Shown here in pieces: positions 9,290 through 17,895 of a stretch of 64,000 bases of DNA. Numbering within the stretch: the stretch's first letter is position 1; each line of letters begins with the position of its first letter. Made by a program: the position numbers and the translations under genes. The stretch covers positions 62,001 through 126,000 of the forward strand of contig NZ_JACHZF010000002.1 of assembly GCF_014193375.1 (NCBI RefSeq). The letters run 5' to 3'. The DNA comes from Halomonas campaniensis (lineage in GTDB: Bacteria; Pseudomonadota; Gammaproteobacteria; Pseudomonadales; Halomonadaceae). The notes below the pieces were generated by a model that saw only the letters and a program-made list of their open reading frames with translations, made no database searches and had not been told where the DNA came from.

Positions 9290-9852
9290 GGGCGTACCTC
9301 GGCGCCGGCCTCGGTGAATTCGCGCCGGCACTCGCTCGCGGCGTCCGGGTCCACCGCGGCGGAGAGGCCCTCCAGCAGCAGGGTGGCAAAGCCCTCCCGG
9401 CGGGCCTCCAGCACCGTGGCGCGGACGCAGACGTCCAGGGCCAGGCCGCAGACGATCACCCGCGCGATGCCCTGCTCCTTCAGGTAGCCACCGAGCCCGG
9501 TGCCGTCGAAGGCCGAGTAGGCGTCGGCGTCGAAGGCGGTGGCCTTGCTGACGCGGATGGTGTCGGCCTCCAGCGCGAGGTCGGGATGGAAGGCGGCGCC
9601 GTCGGTGTCCTGGACGCAGTGCACCGGCCAGGGGCCGCCGCGATGGGCGAAGCTCACATGGTCGACGGGGTGCCAGTCCCGGGAGGCCACCACCAGGGCG
9701 CCGGCCGCCCGGGCGGCGGCGATCTCGGCGTTGATGCCCGGCACCAGGGCCGCCCCGCCCTTGACGGCCAGGGCGCCGCCCTCGCAGAAGTCGTTCTGCA
9801 TGTCGACGACGAGCAGCGCGTCGCCGGGGCCGTAGTCCACGTTCATGCTCAT
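9286..9852 (-). CDS. pncA: Nicotinamidase
   Basis: A 188-residue isochorismatase-fold hydrolase that converts nicotinamide to nicotinate and ammonia. The catalytic triad is visible: Asp17 (VVDMQNDF), Lys103 (VSKATAFDADAYSAF) and Cys142 (GLALDVCVRATVLEA). The metal site appears as Asp59, His61 and His65 (SRDWHPVDHVSF). The ATG at 9852 is preceded by GGAGG at a normal distance, which favours it over the in-frame ATG two codons later. It is translationally coupled to pncB, so nicotinamide is processed straight to NaMN. Confidence 0.96.
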   Translation of the reverse strand: MSMNVDYGPGDALLVVDMQNDFCEGGALAVKGGAALVPGINAEIAAARAAGALVVASRDWHPVDHVSFAHRGGPWPVHCVQDTDGAAFHPDLALEADTIRVSKATAFDADAYSAFDGTGLGGYLKEQGIARVIVCGLALDVCVRATVLEARREGFATLLLEGLSAAVDPDAASECRREFTEAGAEVRP

Positions 9853-9930
9853 CGCGCACCTCCTCGGAGGTTGTCGGGTTCACCTGCCTTCAGCGTAAGG
9901 CCTTCCCGGGGCTTCTTGTAGGGGCCGGGC

Positions 9931-10866
9931 TCAGTAGCCGGCGTCGGGGTCGACGGTCTCCTGCGCCTCGCCCGCCTCGAAGGCGCGCAGCGCCTCGGCC
10001 ACCTGGTCCAGGGCCGCCCCGAGGGGCGTGGGCCCGGCCATGTGCGGGGTGACCCACACGCGCGGGTGGGACCACAGCGGACTGTCGGCGGGCAGCGGCT
10101 CCTCGGGGAAGGCATCGAGCAGCGCGCCGCGCAGCCGCCCCTCGCCCTCGCCCTCGCCGAGCGACTCGAGCAGCGCGGCCTCGTCGATCAGGGTGCCGCG
10201 GCCGGGGTTGATCAGGCTGGCCCCCTCGGGCAGCCGGGAAAGTGCCCGGGCGTCGATGATCTGGCGGGTCCCACGCGTGTCCGGCAGCAGCAGCACCAGG
10301 CTCCTCACCTGGCCGAGCAGCGCCTCGAGGCCGTCATCGCCGTGGTGGCAGGTGATGCCGTCGAGGGATTTCGGCGTGCGGCTCCAGCCGTGCACCGGAA
10401 AGCCGTCGTCGGCCACCATGGCCGCCACCTTGGCGCCGATGGCGCCCAGCCCCAGCACCCCCACCGGCCAGTCGGCCTTGTCCACCACCGCGTGTTCGCG
10501 CCACTCCCGGCGCGCCTGCTGGCGGCGGTAGCGGTCGAAGTCGCGCTGGAAGTGGAGGATGCCGTAGCGCACGTAGTCGCCGATCAGCTCCGCCATGCCG
10601 GCGTCACGCAGCTTGACGATGGGCACCCCCGCGGGCAGGCCGGGGTTGCCCAGCAGGGCATCCACCCCGGCACCCAGGTTGACGATGCCCTTGAGGTTTG
10701 CGGGCTCGCGCAGCAGGGCCTCCGGCGGCTTCCAGACCGCCAGGTAGTCGGCCTCGCGACGCTGCTCGGGCGGTGCCGCGGGGGTGATCACCTCGGCCTG
10801 TGGCAGTCGTTCGGCCAGGGCGTCGCGCCACTGCTCGGCATCGTCGATATGTACCAGTACCTTCAT
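9931..10866 (-). CDS. ghrA: Glyoxylate/hydroxypyruvate reductase A
   Basis: A 311-residue D-2-hydroxyacid dehydrogenase that reduces glyoxylate and hydroxypyruvate with NADPH. It has the GhrA layout: VNLGAGVDALL early, the Rossmann motif GVLGLGAIGAKVAAMVADDGFPVHGWSRTPK, then LINPGRGTLIDEAALL and the catalytic His region VTPHMAGPTP. The frame stays open 87 codons upstream, but the family N-terminus MKVLVHIDDAEQWRDAL begins at 10866 with GGGAGG just before it. It is divergent from doeA. An unusual repeated Gly-Glu run (GEGEGEG, about residues 236-242) lies in a surface loop. Confidence 0.93.
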   Translation of the reverse strand: MKVLVHIDDAEQWRDALAERLPQAEVITPAAPPEQRREADYLAVWKPPEALLREPANLKGIVNLGAGVDALLGNPGLPAGVPIVKLRDAGMAELIGDYVRYGILHFQRDFDRYRRQQARREWREHAVVDKADWPVGVLGLGAIGAKVAAMVADDGFPVHGWSRTPKSLDGITCHHGDDGLEALLGQVRSLVLLLPDTRGTRQIIDARALSRLPEGASLINPGRGTLIDEAALLESLGEGEGEGRLRGALLDAFPEEPLPADSPLWSHPRVWVTPHMAGPTPLGAALDQVAEALRAFEAGEAQETVDPDAGY

Positions 10867-11126
10867 GTCGCCTCCCGGGGTCGTCGTGCCCTTCATCATG
10901 GGAGCGGGCGAGGCTGTGAACAAGGGTGTCGGATGATAAGGAAATGCTTGACCGCCTACCGTGGGTTGGCAGTAACCTCCCTTCATGGGGACCCTCCCCA
11001 CTGCCTGGTGCGACTGACCGGCTTGCGCCCCGATCAGGCATCTCGTCAGTGACCCGTCACCCTGGCCCGGCCTTCTCCTCATCAGAGAGGGCCGATTTTC
11101 TTGATGTTGCGATGGCGAGTGGCCCA
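10867..11126. promoter_or_regulatory. Divergent intergenic region ghrA/doeA
   Basis: This 260-base gap separates the divergent starts of ghrA and doeA and must hold both promoters. A TTGACC hexamer at about 10949-10954 followed by TAACCT near 10974 could be a sigma-70 promoter for doeA, but the spacing (about 19 bases) is long. No clear operator palindrome was found. Confidence 0.35.
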
Positions 11127-12326
11127 ATGACCCAGGTAAACCTGCCCTTCACTCGTGAGGAATATGCCAGCCGCCTGTGGAAGGTGCGCGCCGAGATGGC
11201 CAGCCGAGGCATCGACGTGCTGATCATCAGCGACCCTTCCAACATGGCCTGGCTGACCGGCTATGACGGCTGGTCCTTCTACGTGCACCAGTGCGTGCTG
11301 CTCGGCCTGGAGGGCGAACCGGTCTGGTATGGTCGGCGGATGGACGCCAATGGGGCGCTGCGCACCTGCTGGATCGATCCGGACAACATCACCTACTACC
11401 CGGACTACTACGTCCAGAATCCGGACATGCACCCCATGGATTACCTCGCCCAGTCGATCATGCCCGATCGTGGCTGGCACGAGGGCGTGGTGGGCATGGA
11501 GATGGACAACTACTACTTCTCCGCCAAGGCCTACCAGAGCCTGCTGCGTGAGCTGCCCCACGCCCGCTTCATGGACGCCAACTCGCTGGTCAACTGGTGC
11601 CGGGCGATCAAGTCGCCCCAGGAGGTCGCGTACATGCGGGTCGCGGCGAAGATCGTCGAGGGCATGCACTCGCGGATCCTCGAGGTGATCGAGCCCGGCC
11701 TGCCCAAGAGCAAGCTGGTCTCCGAGATCTACCGGGTGGGCATCGAGGGCTGGACGGACGCCAACGGCAAGGTCTTCGGCGGCGACTACCCGGCCATCGT
11801 GCCGATGCTGCCCACCGGCAAGGATGCGGCAGCACCCCACCTGACCTGGGACGACACCCCGTTCCGCGAGGGTGAGGGCACCTTCTTCGAGATTGCCGGG
11901 GTCTACAAGCGCTACCATGCGCCGATGTCGCGCACGGTGTTCCTGGGCAAGCCGCCGGCGGAGTTCGTGCGCGCCGAGTCGGCGCTGCTCGAGGGCATCG
12001 AGAACGGCCTGGCCGTGGCCAAGCCCGGCAACCGCACCGCGGACATCGCCATGGCGCTGGGCGCGGCCATGGACAAGTACGGTTTCGACCGCGGCGGCGC
12101 CCGCTGCGGCTATCCCATCGGCATCAGCTACCCGCCGGACTGGGGCGAGCGCACCATGAGCCTGCGCCCCTCGGACGAGACCATCCTCCAGCCGGGCATG
12201 ACCTTCCACTTCATGCCCGGCCTGTGGGAGGACGACTGGGGCCTTGAGATCACCGAGAGCATCCTGATCACCGAGACCGGCTGCGAGACCCTGGCCAACT
12301 TCCCGCGCCAGCTCTTCGTGCGCTGA
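11127..12326 (+). CDS. doeA: Ectoine hydrolase DoeA
   Basis: A 399-residue M24-family (pita-bread fold) hydrolase that opens the ectoine ring to N-alpha-acetyl-L-2,4-diaminobutyrate, the first step of ectoine catabolism. The N-terminus MTQVNLPFTREEYASRLWKVR and the creatinase-like region MAWLTGYDGWSFYVHQ agree with DoeA. The following doeB and doeX genes confirm the assignment. The frame is open further upstream, but only the ATG at 11127 gives the family length; an in-frame ATG at 11109 is the alternative. The enzyme works in the cytoplasm and lets the cell recover carbon and nitrogen from its osmolyte when salinity drops. Confidence 0.93.
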   Translation: MTQVNLPFTREEYASRLWKVRAEMASRGIDVLIISDPSNMAWLTGYDGWSFYVHQCVLLGLEGEPVWYGRRMDANGALRTCWIDPDNITYYPDYYVQNPDMHPMDYLAQSIMPDRGWHEGVVGMEMDNYYFSAKAYQSLLRELPHARFMDANSLVNWCRAIKSPQEVAYMRVAAKIVEGMHSRILEVIEPGLPKSKLVSEIYRVGIEGWTDANGKVFGGDYPAIVPMLPTGKDAAAPHLTWDDTPFREGEGTFFEIAGVYKRYHAPMSRTVFLGKPPAEFVRAESALLEGIENGLAVAKPGNRTADIAMALGAAMDKYGFDRGGARCGYPIGISYPPDWGERTMSLRPSDETILQPGMTFHFMPGLWEDDWGLEITESILITETGCETLANFPRQLFVR

Positions 12327-12526
12327 CCTCGATACACCACCCAAGGAGGGGCGCCGGGGACGAGCCGAAGAGGAGGTCTTTTGCCAGGGAAGGCAAAAGT
12401 AGCTTACAGGGAAGTATTCACAGCGCCTCCTCGCAGGCTTGTCGCCGGAACAGCCCCGTGTCGGGCCGCCATTCGTCGCGAGAATGGAGTCTCGAAAGAC
12501 CTGTACAAGAACATGGAGACCAGCCA
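12327..12526. other. doeA-doeB gap with a perfect hairpin
   Basis: This 200-base gap is unusually long for an operon whose other genes lie close together. It holds CTTTTGCC (12378-12385) and its exact complement GGCAAAAG (12392-12399) with a six-base loop and no T-run. This could be an RNA-processing or stability hairpin. Just before doeB there is a TCGCGA-centred imperfect palindrome (about 12473-12486). No open reading frame of convincing coding character lies here. Confidence 0.5.
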
Positions 12527-13540
12527 ATGACCAAGCGTCCCAGCCCCATCAGCGCCACCGTCGACTTCGACGCCGACGGCGTCCAGCACGGCTTCCTCAA
12601 GCTGCCCATCTCGGTGGACGACTCCGCCTGGGGGGCGGTGATGATCCCGGTCACCGTGGTCAGGAACGGCGAGGGCCCCACGGCGCTGCTCACCGGCGGC
12701 AACCACGGCGACGAGTACGAGGGGATCACCTCGCTGCTCAAGCTCTCAAGCCAGCTCGAGGCCGAGGAGGTGACTGGCCGGGTGATCATCGTGCCCTGCA
12801 TGAACACCCCCGCGGTAATGGCCGGCAAGCGTACCTCCGGGCTCGACGGCGGCAACCTCAACCGCAGCTTCCCCGGCGACCCCGACGGCACCGTCACCGA
12901 GAAGATCGCCGACTACTTCACCCGGGTGATGGTGCCGATGTGCGACGTGGTGCTCGACCTGCACTCCGGCGGGCGCACCCTGGACATCATCCCCTTCGGC
13001 GCCTCCCACGTGCTCGACGACGCCGAGCAGCAGCGCCAGGCGCTGGAGGGCGCCAAGGCCTTCGGTGCCCCCTACGCCATGATGATGTTCGAGCTCGACG
13101 CCGCGGCCCTCTTCGACACCGCGGTGGAGAGCCAGGGCAAGGTCTTCGTCGCCACCGAGCTCGGCGGCGGCGGCACCTCCACCCCCGAGAGCATGGCGAT
13201 CACCGAGCGTGGCGTGCGCAACTTCCTGATCCACTACGGCCTGCTCGAGGGCGAGGTGGCGATGCCGGACGAGCCCCAGGTCTACCTCGACATGCCCGAT
13301 GCCAGCTGCTACGTGCAGAGCGAGCACTCCGGCGTGCTGGAGCTGGCCTTCGCGCTGGGCGAGCGAGTCGAGAAGGGCGAGGTGGTGGCCCGGGTCTACG
13401 ACATGACCCGCAGCGGCACTCCCCCGGTGGAGTATCACGCCGGGCGCAGCGGCGTGCTGGCGGCGCGGCGCCATCCGGCGCTGGTCAACATGGGCGACAC
13501 CATCGCGGTGATCGCCGATGTTGTCGACTCCCTGGGATGA
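12527..13540 (+). CDS. doeB: N-alpha-acetyl-L-2,4-diaminobutyrate deacetylase DoeB
   Basis: A 337-residue zinc-dependent deacylase of the succinylglutamate desuccinylase/aspartoacylase family. It removes acetate from N-alpha-acetyl-L-2,4-diaminobutyrate to give L-2,4-diaminobutyrate. Zinc ligands are visible as His60 and Glu63 (TGGNHGDEYEG) and His146 (DLHSGG). The substrate-binding segment DGGNLNRSFPGDPDG is also typical. The start at 12527 (MTKRPSPISATVDFD) is preceded by GGAG at about eight bases. Upstream in-frame codons have no family resemblance. It acts directly after DoeA. Confidence 0.94.
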   Translation: MTKRPSPISATVDFDADGVQHGFLKLPISVDDSAWGAVMIPVTVVRNGEGPTALLTGGNHGDEYEGITSLLKLSSQLEAEEVTGRVIIVPCMNTPAVMAGKRTSGLDGGNLNRSFPGDPDGTVTEKIADYFTRVMVPMCDVVLDLHSGGRTLDIIPFGASHVLDDAEQQRQALEGAKAFGAPYAMMMFELDAAALFDTAVESQGKVFVATELGGGGTSTPESMAITERGVRNFLIHYGLLEGEVAMPDEPQVYLDMPDASCYVQSEHSGVLELAFALGERVEKGEVVARVYDMTRSGTPPVEYHAGRSGVLAARRHPALVNMGDTIAVIADVVDSLG

Positions 13541-13556
13541 GGCGGCCGGCATCACG

Positions 13557-14033
13557 ATGAAACTGGACCGCTACGACCTCAAGATCCTCGAGATCCTCTC
13601 CCGGGATGGCCGCATCACCAAGTCGAAGCTGGCCGAGGCGATCAACCTCTCGGTCAGCCCCTGCTGGGAGCGGGTGCGCCGCCTGGAGAAGGCCGGGATC
13701 ATCGAGGGCTACAGTGCCCGCATCAATGCCGCGGCGCTGGTGCGCCGTACGCCGGTGTGGGTGCAGATCGAGCTCAAGCAGCACAACGCCGAGAGCTTCG
13801 CCCGCTTCGAGGCGCTGGTGCACGACACCCCGGAGGTCACCGAGTGCGTGGCGGTGGGCGGCGGCGTCGACTACCTGATCAAGGTCGAGGCGGACACCGT
13901 CGATGCCTACCAGCGCCTGATCGACACCTGGCTCACCGGCGAGGCCGGCATCGAACGCTACTTCACCTATATCGTCACCAAGACGGTCAAGCGCCCCGAC
14001 CCGGGCTTCTCCCGCGACGACTTCACCGCCTGA
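13557..14033 (+). CDS. doeX: Lrp/AsnC-family regulator DoeX
   Basis: A 158-residue transcription factor. An N-terminal winged helix-turn-helix (LDRYDLKILEILSRDGRITKSKLAEAINLSVSPCWERVRRLEKAGII) is followed by a RAM ligand-binding domain (VWVQIELKQHNAESFARFEALVHDTPEVTECVAVGGGVDYLIKVE). The position right after doeB identifies it as DoeX, the AsnC-type regulator of ectoine catabolism. DoeX is reported to sense pathway intermediates such as acetyl-diaminobutyrate or diaminobutyrate. ATG 13557 lies 16 bases after the doeB stop. Likely targets are the doe promoters and, by inference, the inverted repeat at 14079-14099. Confidence 0.92.
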   Translation: MKLDRYDLKILEILSRDGRITKSKLAEAINLSVSPCWERVRRLEKAGIIEGYSARINAAALVRRTPVWVQIELKQHNAESFARFEALVHDTPEVTECVAVGGGVDYLIKVEADTVDAYQRLIDTWLTGEAGIERYFTYIVTKTVKRPDPGFSRDDFTA

Positions 14034-14078
14034 CCCCGCCCGGCGGCGCTCCGTCGCCGCCGGACCGGCCGGCCAGGG

Positions 14079-14099
14079 TCAACGAAATATCAGCGTTGA
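14079..14099. promoter_or_regulatory. Inverted repeat upstream of the cassette (candidate DoeX site)
   Basis: TCAACG (14079-14084) and CGTTGA (14094-14099) form exact six-base arms around a nine-base AT-rich spacer. An AT-rich centre between short arms is the usual form of Lrp/AsnC operators. It lies between doeX and the nitrilase-family gene. Assignment to DoeX is inference. Confidence 0.4.
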
Positions 14100-14261
14100 T
14101 TCCCTGTGAGTGCGATGTGGCTTAAGCTGGTAGCGAGAGGCGAGCATGTGCTCGCCGGCCGGGCGATCTTGCCGGCACGCTCCTCAGGTGCCGGACATGC
14201 GGGATGTACTCCCGACAGCGCCCTGGAAGTTTTCGAGATCGCCTGACGCAGAGAGACCAAG

Positions 14262-15131
14262 ATGTCCTACTTCACGATTGCCGGGGTGCAGATGCATGCC
14301 CTGCACCATGGCGACAACACCGAGGCCATGCGCCACCGGGTCGACGTGCTGATGAGCCGCTTCCCCCAGGTGCAGATGGTCCTGTTCAGTGAGCTGATGC
14401 CCATGGGGGCCTCGCCCCACCATGCCCAGCCGATGCCGAGCCACGCCGAGCAGTTCTTCTGCGAACTCGCCGAGCGCCACCGCATCTGGCTGATTCCCGG
14501 CTCGATGTTCGAACAGACCGACCAGGGGGTCTACAACACCCTGTCGGTGATCAACCCCCGCGGCCAGGTCGTGGCCCGCTACCGCAAGATGTTCCCCTTC
14601 CTCCCCTACGAGGCGGGCGTGGAGAGCGGTACCGAGTTCGTGGTCTTCGACGTGCCTAACGTGGCGCGCTTCGGGGTATCGATCTGCTACGACATGTGGT
14701 TCCCCGAGACCACTCGCACCCTGGTGGCCATGGGCGCCGAGGTGATCCTGCACCCGACCATGACCGATACCATCGACCGCGACATCGAGCTCTCCATCGC
14801 CCGCACCAATGCCGCGGTCAACCAGTGCTACTTCTTCGACATCAACGGCGCCGGCGCCATCGGCAACGGCCGATCCATCGTGGTCGGCCCCTCCGGGGAT
14901 GTCATCCACCAGGCCGGCACCGGCGAGGAGGTCATGCCCATCGAGGTGGACCTCAACCGGGTGCGTCGCGAGCGCGAGACCGGGCTGCGCGGCCTCGGGC
15001 AGCCGTTGAAGAGCTTCCGCGACCGGCGCGCCGACTTCACGCTCTACCGCAGCGAGTCCGGCTCGTCGCCCTTCCTCGATACCCTGGGGCCGCTGCAGAA
15101 GCCGCTGCGCGCCGACGTCGAGGAGTACTGA
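14262..15131 (+). CDS. Carbon-nitrogen hydrolase (nitrilase superfamily)
   Basis: A 289-residue amidase-type enzyme. The catalytic triad of the superfamily is complete: Glu44 (FSELMPMG), Lys109 (RYRKMFPF) and Cys142 (SICYDMWFPE). The family hydrolyses or condenses amides, ureido groups or nitriles; the substrate here is not predictable. It opens a four-gene same-strand run with an ATP-grasp enzyme, a C45 enzyme and an amino-acid decarboxylase, all placed between doeX and doeC. Gaps within this run are short or absent, so an operon is likely. It is not a known ectoine-pathway step, although an amidase of this type could act on acylated diaminobutyrate derivatives. Confidence 0.88.
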   Translation: MSYFTIAGVQMHALHHGDNTEAMRHRVDVLMSRFPQVQMVLFSELMPMGASPHHAQPMPSHAEQFFCELAERHRIWLIPGSMFEQTDQGVYNTLSVINPRGQVVARYRKMFPFLPYEAGVESGTEFVVFDVPNVARFGVSICYDMWFPETTRTLVAMGAEVILHPTMTDTIDRDIELSIARTNAAVNQCYFFDINGAGAIGNGRSIVVGPSGDVIHQAGTGEEVMPIEVDLNRVRRERETGLRGLGQPLKSFRDRRADFTLYRSESGSSPFLDTLGPLQKPLRADVEEY

Positions 15132-15315
15132 CCCCGCTGCCCGCCCGGCAGCGCCCGTGAAGGAGATCGCCGTGCTGGAGTCCCTGCTGCGTGCCCTGCG
15201 TCGCCTCTTCGGCGGGGCCCCCGAAGGGGACTCCGCTTCATCACCGCCCCCCGCCCGGCCCGCCGCCGGGGGGGAGGCCCCCGAGACCCCTCCCGCCACA
15301 CCTGGAGCGACAACG

Positions 15316-16788
15316 ATGAGCAAAATAACAACCATTGCCGACGTCCGCCGCCACTTCCTCAACAACAAGGAGCCGATCTACTTCATCTCGGCCACCAACT
15401 TCAACCTGCTGGGCATCGGCGACTGGGTGGGCAACTTCCGCCACATCAACTACATCGACTGCTTCGACGGCCAGCAGCGCAACGTCTTCGTGCCGAAGGA
15501 GAAGTTCCCGCGGGACTTCGAGAGCATCGAGGACATCAACAACTACCTCCTCGAGCACAAGGAGGTGATCGACTTCATCCAGTCGAGGGCCGACGGCGAC
15601 AACGCCGGTGTGGCGGCCTTCCTGATGTTCGACGAGCATACCGAGGAGGTCTGCCAGCAGCTCGGGCTGCGGGTGGCGTTCCCGCCGGCGAACCTCCGGC
15701 AGCGCATGGACAACAAGATCGAGACGGTGCGCATCGGCAACAAGGCCGGCGTGCCCAGCGTGCCCAACGTGCTGGCCCGGGTGGGCAGCTACCAGGAGCT
15801 GCTGGAGGTCAGCCAGGAACTCGGCTCCGACCTGGTGGTGCAGACCGCCTTCGGCGACTCCGGCCACACCACCTTCTTCATCGCCAGCGAGGACGACTAC
15901 TACAAGCACGCCGAGGAGATCGAGGCCGAGGCCGAGGTCAAGATCATGAAGCGGATCAACTGCCGCGGCTCGGCCATCGAGGCCTGCGCCACCCGCTGCG
16001 GCACCGTGGTGGGGCCGCTGATGACCGAGCTGGTCGGCTTCAAGTCGCTGACCCCCTACAAGGGTGGCTGGTGCGGCAACGAGATGTTCGCCGGCGCCTT
16101 CACCCAGGAGATCCGCGACAAGGCCCGGGAGTACACCTTCAAGTTCGGCGAGGCGCTGCGCGAGGAGGGCTACCGCGGCTACTTCGAGCTCGACTTCCTG
16201 ATCGACATGGACAACGGCGAGGTCTACCTGGGTGAGCTCAACCCGCGGGTCACCGGCGCCAGCTCGCTGACCAACGTGGCGGCCTTCGCCCACTCCGACA
16301 TCCCGCTGTTCCTCTTCCACCTGCTGGAGTTCTCCGACGTCGACTTCGACCTGGACATCGAGGAGATCAACGAGCGCTGGTCGCATCCCGAGAGCGTCGA
16401 CAGCTGGAGCCAGCTGGTGATCAAGCACACCGACGAGAGCGTCGACCTGCTCACCGCCGCGCCGCAAACCGGGGTCTGGAGGATGGCCGGCGACGGCAGC
16501 GTCGGCTACGACCACTACAGCTACCATCCCCACGCCGCCGAGAACGAGCAGGAGGGCTTCTTCCTGCGCATCAGCGGCGCCGGCGACTTCCGCTACGAGG
16601 GGGCGGACCTGGGCATCCTGATCACCCGCGGCCGGCTGATGGACGACGACTTCCAGCTCAACGAGCGGGCGAAGGCCTGGATCGACGGCATCCGCGGCCA
16701 GTACGCCGGCCAGTCGCTGCAGGACCCGGTGGTGGAGGAAGTGGCCGTCAATCATGCCGTCGGTGGCGGCAACTTCAAGATCCTTTGA
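15316..16788 (+). CDS. ATP-grasp ligase (biotin carboxylase-like)
   Basis: A 490-residue ATP-grasp enzyme from ATG 15316 (MSKITTIADVRRHFLNNKEP), which has GGAG eight bases upstream. ATP-grasp features include NKIETVRIGNKAGVPSVPNVL, the FDLDF-like strand YFELDFLIDMDNGEVYLGELNPRVTG with the metal-binding Glu and Asn, and GWCGNEMF. Such enzymes join a carboxylate to an amine or thiol through an acyl phosphate. An alternative start is GTG 15172, preceded by a perfect AAGGAG. It would add 48 residues: a short amphipathic helix (LESLLRALRRLFGG) and a Pro/Ala-rich linker. The stop overlaps a possible TTG start of the next gene. The substrate is unknown. Confidence 0.85.
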   Translation: MSKITTIADVRRHFLNNKEPIYFISATNFNLLGIGDWVGNFRHINYIDCFDGQQRNVFVPKEKFPRDFESIEDINNYLLEHKEVIDFIQSRADGDNAGVAAFLMFDEHTEEVCQQLGLRVAFPPANLRQRMDNKIETVRIGNKAGVPSVPNVLARVGSYQELLEVSQELGSDLVVQTAFGDSGHTTFFIASEDDYYKHAEEIEAEAEVKIMKRINCRGSAIEACATRCGTVVGPLMTELVGFKSLTPYKGGWCGNEMFAGAFTQEIRDKAREYTFKFGEALREEGYRGYFELDFLIDMDNGEVYLGELNPRVTGASSLTNVAAFAHSDIPLFLFHLLEFSDVDFDLDIEEINERWSHPESVDSWSQLVIKHTDESVDLLTAAPQTGVWRMAGDGSVGYDHYSYHPHAAENEQEGFFLRISGAGDFRYEGADLGILITRGRLMDDDFQLNERAKAWIDGIRGQYAGQSLQDPVVEEVAVNHAVGGGNFKIL

Positions 16789-16835
16789 GCGGGGAGGGCG
16801 GCGGCACCCCCTGGCGGGTGCCGTCGCCGGCCGAA

Positions 16836-17837
16836 ATGGACGACAAGACGCTGGTTTTTCGTACCGTGCTCGAGGCGGCACCGGGGGCCAAGTGGCAGTC
16901 GCTGTTCGACTACCACTGGCCGGCCTACGAGCCCTGGTACCTCGCCGAGGGGGAGCGCGAGCGCCCCGGGTATCTCGCCTGCTACAACGCCCTGCGCCGG
17001 CACATGCCGGAGCTGCTCGATACCTATCGGGCGCTGTGCGAGCTGGCGGGCGGTGGGGACCTGGCCTCGCGCTTCCTGAGCCTCTACCAGCCGCCGCCCT
17101 ACATCACCGGCTGCTCCCAGGCGGTGCTGGCGCGCCCCGGTGCCACCCTGCTGGCCCGCAACTACGACTACCCCCCGGAGCTGTGCGAGGGCACCATCCT
17201 CTATACCCACTGGAACGAGCGCCGGGTGATCGCCATGTCGGACTGCCTGTGGGGCGTGCTCGACGGCATGAACGACCGCGGGCTCGCCGTGTCGCTGGCC
17301 TTCGGGGGGCGCCAGGTGGTGGGCGAGGGTTTCGGCGCGCCGGTCATCCTGCGCTACCTGCTGGAGTTCTGCGATACGGTACCCGAGGCGGCGGAGGTGC
17401 TCTCCCGGGTCCCGACCCACATGGCCTACAACATCACCGTGGCCGACGCTTCCGGGCGCTACGTGACGGCGATGATTGCCCCGGATCGACGGGCCAGCAT
17501 CCGCCGCGTGCCGGTGGCCACCAACCACCAGAAGCGGATCGAGTGGTACGCCCATGCCCTGGCCTCGGAGACGCTGATCCGCGAGCGCCAGCTCTCCATC
17601 CTGGTGGACGACGAGGCCACCAGCGAGGAGCGGCTGGTCGCCGCCTTCTCGGCGCCGCCGCTGTTCCGCCACGACTACCGGCGGGGGCTAGGCACCGTCT
17701 ATACCGCCTTCTATCGCCCCCGCGAGGGCCGGGCCTGCTTCCACTGGCCCGGCATGAACCTTGACCTGAGTTTCGATGACTTTCCCGAGGAGCGGATCAC
17801 CGTTCGCTACGGCAGGCGCGGGCTGCAGACCGGCTGA
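16836..17837 (+). CDS. C45-family autoproteolytic acyltransferase/hydrolase
   Basis: A protein of about 333 residues related to penicillin acyltransferase (peptidase family C45, Ntn-hydrolase fold). The self-cleavage site is visible as YITGCSQAVLA: cleavage before the Cys would expose it as the nucleophile. The motif LLARNYDY just downstream resembles the RN-x-D segment of the family. Members form or break amide bonds between acyl groups and amino acids or peptides. The start is uncertain: ATG 16836 (MDDKTLVFRTVLEA) is used here, but TTG 16785 would overlap the ATP-grasp stop (TTGA) and add 17 residues. The cysteine is residue 93 from ATG 16836. It lies third in the cassette. Confidence 0.83.
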   Translation: MDDKTLVFRTVLEAAPGAKWQSLFDYHWPAYEPWYLAEGERERPGYLACYNALRRHMPELLDTYRALCELAGGGDLASRFLSLYQPPPYITGCSQAVLARPGATLLARNYDYPPELCEGTILYTHWNERRVIAMSDCLWGVLDGMNDRGLAVSLAFGGRQVVGEGFGAPVILRYLLEFCDTVPEAAEVLSRVPTHMAYNITVADASGRYVTAMIAPDRRASIRRVPVATNHQKRIEWYAHALASETLIRERQLSILVDDEATSEERLVAAFSAPPLFRHDYRRGLGTVYTAFYRPREGRACFHWPGMNLDLSFDDFPEERITVRYGRRGLQTG

Positions 17838-17895
17838 CCCGATGCGCCGGGCGGCCGATGCCCCTCGTCAACAACAAGCAAGGATGGGTGTCGCC

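Noticed and set aside
12390..12418. A minus-strand TGTAAG in the doeA-doeB gap
   Set aside because: The downstream half at the right spacing reads TGGCAA, and no minus-strand gene follows.
14996..15331. Antisense frame overlapping the nitrilase end and ATP-grasp start as a gene
   Set aside because: It lacks a ribosome binding site and family features, and the plus strand is clearly coding.
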